From the NCBI RefSeq assembly GCF_003390925.1, contig NZ_QUBS01000016.1:1-64000 (forward strand): a stretch of DNA of 64,000 nucleotides. Direction: 5' to 3'. Positions 61,448 to 64,000 of this stretch are shown one piece after another. The notes under the pieces were generated by a model. The model worked only from the letters and a program-made list of their open reading frames with translations, was not told where the DNA came from and did no database searches. How positions within the stretch are numbered: the stretch's first letter is position 1; each line of letters opens with the position of its first letter. Made by a program: the position numbers and the translations under genes. The stretch is from Trinickia diaoshuihuensis. Lineage in GTDB: Bacteria; Pseudomonadota; Gammaproteobacteria; Burkholderiales; Burkholderiaceae.

Positions 61448-64000
61448 ATGGAAATCGACATCCGCACTTTAGTGAGCCGGCTCAATCCGGCCTGCAAGCA
61501 CGCAATGGAGCTTGCCGCGCAGCTATGCGTGAGGCAAACGCACTACAACGTCGATGTCGAGCACTTCCTGCTGCAATTGCTCGAATCGGATGCGCCCGAT
61601 CTGCGCGTCATCCTCGAGCATTTCGAGGTGGCTTCTGCCGACGTTTGCGCGCAGCTTCAAAAGGCGGTGGATCAATTCAAGCGCGGCAATGGGCGCACCC
61701 CCGCGTTGTCGCCGGATTTTTCCCGCTTGTTTCAAGAGGCTTGGCTGTTGAGCTCGATGCTGCTCGGTCAGCAGCAGATTAGGTCGGGCACGGTGCTGCT
61801 CGCATTGCTCGAAGTCGATGCGCTACGCGGGATGTTGATCGATTCCGCGCCTTCGCTTCTGAAGATCCCGCGCGCGACGCTGCGCGAATCGCTGGCGGCC
61901 GTGCTCGCCGCGTCCGGCGAAGACGGCGGCCCGGCGGGCACGCCCGCGGCTCATGGCGCCGCGGCGCCTGGCCAAGGGCCGCTGCCGGCGATGCCGTCGG
62001 CTGCGGGCAGCAAAGCGGGTGGCTCCGCGCTCGCGCAATACACGGTCGATTTGACGGAGTTGGCCCGCGAAGGCGCGATCGATCCGATTTGCGGACGAGA
62101 TCTGGAGATTCGCCAACTGATCGACGTGCTGCTGCGCCGGAGGCAAAACAACCCGATTCTGACGGGCGAGGCGGGCGTGGGCAAGACGGCGGTCGTCGAG
62201 GGCTTCGCGCAGCGCATCGTCCTCGGGCAGGTCCCGCCCGCTCTGTTGAACGTCAGCGTGCGCTCGCTCGATCTCGCGCTGCTGCAAGCGGGGGCGGGCG
62301 TGAAGGGTGAATTCGAAAACCGGCTCAAGTCGGTCATCGCCGAAGTAAAGGCGTCGCCGGTCCCCGTCATTCTTTTTATCGACGAAGCCCATCAACTGAT
62401 CGGCGCGGGCGGCAGCGAAGGCCAAGGCGACGCGGCCAATCTGCTCAAGCCCGCGCTCGCCCGCGGCGAGTTGCGCACGATCGCGGCCACCACTTGGGCC
62501 GAGTACAAGAAGTACGTCGAACGCGATCCGGCGCTTGCGCGACGCTTTCAAGTCGTCAAAGTCGACGAGCCGAGCGAGGCCGTCGCCATCGAGATGCTGC
62601 GCGGCATGGTACCGAAGCTCGCCCAACATCACGGCGTCGAGATCGTCGACGAAGCGGTGCGCGATGCGGTGAAGCTCTCGCATCGCTATATCTCGGGGCG
62701 TCAATTGCCCGATAAGGCGATCAGCGTGCTCGATACGGCCTGCGCACGCGTCGCTATCGGGCAAAGCGGCGTGCCGCAAGATATCGAGGCGCTGGGCCGC
62801 GCACTCGAGTCCGGCGAGAATCAACTGCGTATTCTGCGCCACGAAGCGGCAACGGGTGCCGATCATGCCGATGCGATCGCCGCGCTGAGTAAGCAGCTCG
62901 AAGAGCAGCGCACGAAGCACGCGCGGCTCACGGAAAAGCTCGCGACCGAGCAGCGGGCCGTCGAAGAGATCCTGGCATGGCGGCGCAAGATCGCTCGTCA
63001 GGTGGATGCGCCGGAGCCGGCCGAGGAGGGCGAGGACGCGCAATCGCTGCTGGCCAATCTCGGACGCCTCGAAAAAGGCCTGGAGGCCGTGCAGAACGAC
63101 GAACCGATGGTGCCCGTGTATGTCGATTCGGCGATGGTGGCCGAGGTCATCTCGGGCTGGACGGGCATTCCCGTGGGCCGGATGCTGGCCGACGAGCTTC
63201 ATACGGTGCTCTACCTGCACGAGAAGCTCGCCGAGCGCGTGGTCGGTCAGGACGAGGCGCTCGATGCGATCGCACGCCGCGTGCGGACGTTCCGTGCGGA
63301 TCTGGACGATCCCGGCAAGCCGGTGGGCGTGTTCTTGCTGGTCGGCCCGAGCGGCGTCGGCAAAACCGAGACCGCCGCTGCGTTGGCCGACACCCTGTAC
63401 GGCGGCGAGCGCAACATGATCACGGTGAACATGTCGGAGTTCCAGGAGGCGCACAGCGTCTCGGGGCTCAAGGGCGCACCGCCGGGGTATGTCGGATACG
63501 GGCGCGGCGGCGTCTTGACCGAGGCGGTGCGGCGCCGGCCATACAGCGTCGTGCTGCTCGACGAAATGGAGAAGGCCCATCCGGACGTGCTCGAATTGTT
63601 CTTCCAGGTATTCGACAAAGGGGTCATGGAAGACGGCGAAGGCGTGCCGATCGACTTCAAGAATACGTTGATCCTACTGACCTCGAACGCGGCGCAGGAG
63701 ATCATCACCGAAGCGAGTCAAGGCGGCCGCCGGCCGCCGCCCGAGGAGTTGATCGAGCGGTTGCGGCCCGCGTTGCTGCGCCAGTTCAGCCCGGCTTTCC
63801 TCGGCCGGCTCGTGCTCGTGCCGTATTACCACCTCGGCGACGCGCAGATCGCCGCGATCGTCAACTTGAAACTAAACCGGCTCGCGGAGCGCTTCGCGCG
63901 CAACCATCATGCCGAGCTGACGTGGGACGACGACTTCGCGCGCGTGATCACCGAGCGCTGCAAGGAAGTGGACAGCGGCGCGCGCAACGTCGACCATATC
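61448..64000 (+). CDS. tssH: TssH (ClpV), T6SS sheath-recycling AAA+ ATPase, cut by the window edge
   Basis: 851 residues are visible and the frame is open at the right edge; the family is about 880-900 long, so only the C-terminal end is missing. The N-terminal domain begins MEIDIRTLVSRLNP. AAA domain 1 has GEAGVGKT and LFIDEAHQLIG; AAA domain 2 has GPSGVGKTE and VVLLDEMEKAHPDV. ClpV disassembles contracted TssBC sheaths with ATP. It starts 10 bases after tssG. Confidence 0.96.
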   Translation, partial: MEIDIRTLVSRLNPACKHAMELAAQLCVRQTHYNVDVEHFLLQLLESDAPDLRVILEHFEVASADVCAQLQKAVDQFKRGNGRTPALSPDFSRLFQEAWLLSSMLLGQQQIRSGTVLLALLEVDALRGMLIDSAPSLLKIPRATLRESLAAVLAASGEDGGPAGTPAAHGAAAPGQGPLPAMPSAAGSKAGGSALAQYTVDLTELAREGAIDPICGRDLEIRQLIDVLLRRRQNNPILTGEAGVGKTAVVEGFAQRIVLGQVPPALLNVSVRSLDLALLQAGAGVKGEFENRLKSVIAEVKASPVPVILFIDEAHQLIGAGGSEGQGDAANLLKPALARGELRTIAATTWAEYKKYVERDPALARRFQVVKVDEPSEAVAIEMLRGMVPKLAQHHGVEIVDEAVRDAVKLSHRYISGRQLPDKAISVLDTACARVAIGQSGVPQDIEALGRALESGENQLRILRHEAATGADHADAIAALSKQLEEQRTKHARLTEKLATEQRAVEEILAWRRKIARQVDAPEPAEEGEDAQSLLANLGRLEKGLEAVQNDEPMVPVYVDSAMVAEVISGWTGIPVGRMLADELHTVLYLHEKLAERVVGQDEALDAIARRVRTFRADLDDPGKPVGVFLLVGPSGVGKTETAAALADTLYGGERNMITVNMSEFQEAHSVSGLKGAPPGYVGYGRGGVLTEAVRRRPYSVVLLDEMEKAHPDVLELFFQVFDKGVMEDGEGVPIDFKNTLILLTSNAAQEIITEASQGGRRPPPEELIERLRPALLRQFSPAFLGRLVLVPYYHLGDAQIAAIVNLKLNRLAERFARNHHAELTWDDDFARVITERCKEVDSGARNVDHI

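Noticed and set aside
61823-63580. 585-residue open frame antisense to tssH
   Set aside because: Fully within the ClpV gene on the opposite strand; composition is that of a shadow frame.
1-64000. CRISPR arrays, tRNA/rRNA genes, insertion sequences
   Set aside because: No regularly spaced repeats, RNA gene signatures or transposase motifs were seen while reading both strands; a tool-based scan would be needed to exclude small RNAs.

Overview
The window is high-GC DNA with dense, often overlapping genes. It carries a convergent rpfF/rpfR (BDSF quorum-sensing) pair, a type VI secretion (T6SS) core locus, paired LysR regulators and several c-di-GMP enzymes. Together these point to a betaproteobacterium of the Burkholderiaceae in the broad sense (Burkholderia, Paraburkholderia or Trinickia type). 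This assignment rests on gene content only; there is no rRNA or species marker. No tRNA, rRNA, CRISPR array, insertion sequence or prophage was recognised.

Layout. 0.2-3.6 kb: a drug/metabolite transporter with a histidine-rich tail, an MFS transporter and a tandem universal stress protein. 3.6-8.2 kb: a P1B-type metal ATPase with a C-terminal hemerythrin-like domain, broken by a one-base frameshift and preceded by FNR-like boxes, then a QseC/QseB-like two-component system. 8.4-12.3 kb: a small membrane protein, an ATP-grasp protein, a methyltransferase and an aromatic-type aminotransferase. 12.3-14.6 kb: two stand-alone receiver proteins and a double-domain KaiC-like ATPase. 15.0-19.7 kb: a compact four-gene archaic (Csu-type) chaperone-usher pilus operon. 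19.8-23.6 kb: an orphan T6SS lipase effector (Tle3-like), interrupted by an exact 34-bp tandem duplication, with its probable adapter (Tla3-like).

23.9-29.6 kb: accessory metabolism (siderophore-interacting flavoprotein, omega-amino-acid aminotransferase with divergent LysR, quinone-oxidoreductase/SnoaL pair with divergent LysR). 29.7-32.0 kb: an Sfp-type phosphopantetheinyl transferase and a methyltransferase with a regulatory domain. 32.0-32.8 kb: a TacAT-like (GNAT/DUF1778) toxin-antitoxin pair. 33.1-36.5 kb: a YeiH-family exporter operon with a small Cys/His-rich protein and an RBBP9-like hydrolase, then a methyltransferase. 36.8-41.5 kb: a chemoreceptor, an orphan periplasmic binding protein and a sensor diguanylate cyclase. 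41.7-44.6 kb: rpfR and rpfF. 45-47.5 kb: membrane proteins of unknown function. 47.5-49.7 kb: glgX. 50.0-54.8 kb: a porin-like protein, a PstS-like protein and a large Cache-PAS-GAF-GGDEF-EAL protein. 55.4-64.0 kb: the T6SS operon tssB-tssC-hcp-tssE-tssF-tssG-tssH, running off the right edge.

How it fits together. The dominant theme is surface behaviour and signalling: BDSF and c-di-GMP control, chemotaxis, an adhesive pilus, and the T6SS with a distant lipase effector. Two separate clusters place an orphan periplasmic binding protein next to a membrane c-di-GMP enzyme. A second theme is metal and low-oxygen physiology around 0.2-6 kb. Two reading-frame breaks occur (4347/4348 and 20954-21021); both are precise enough to be true mutations, but sequencing or assembly error cannot be excluded from the sequence alone.
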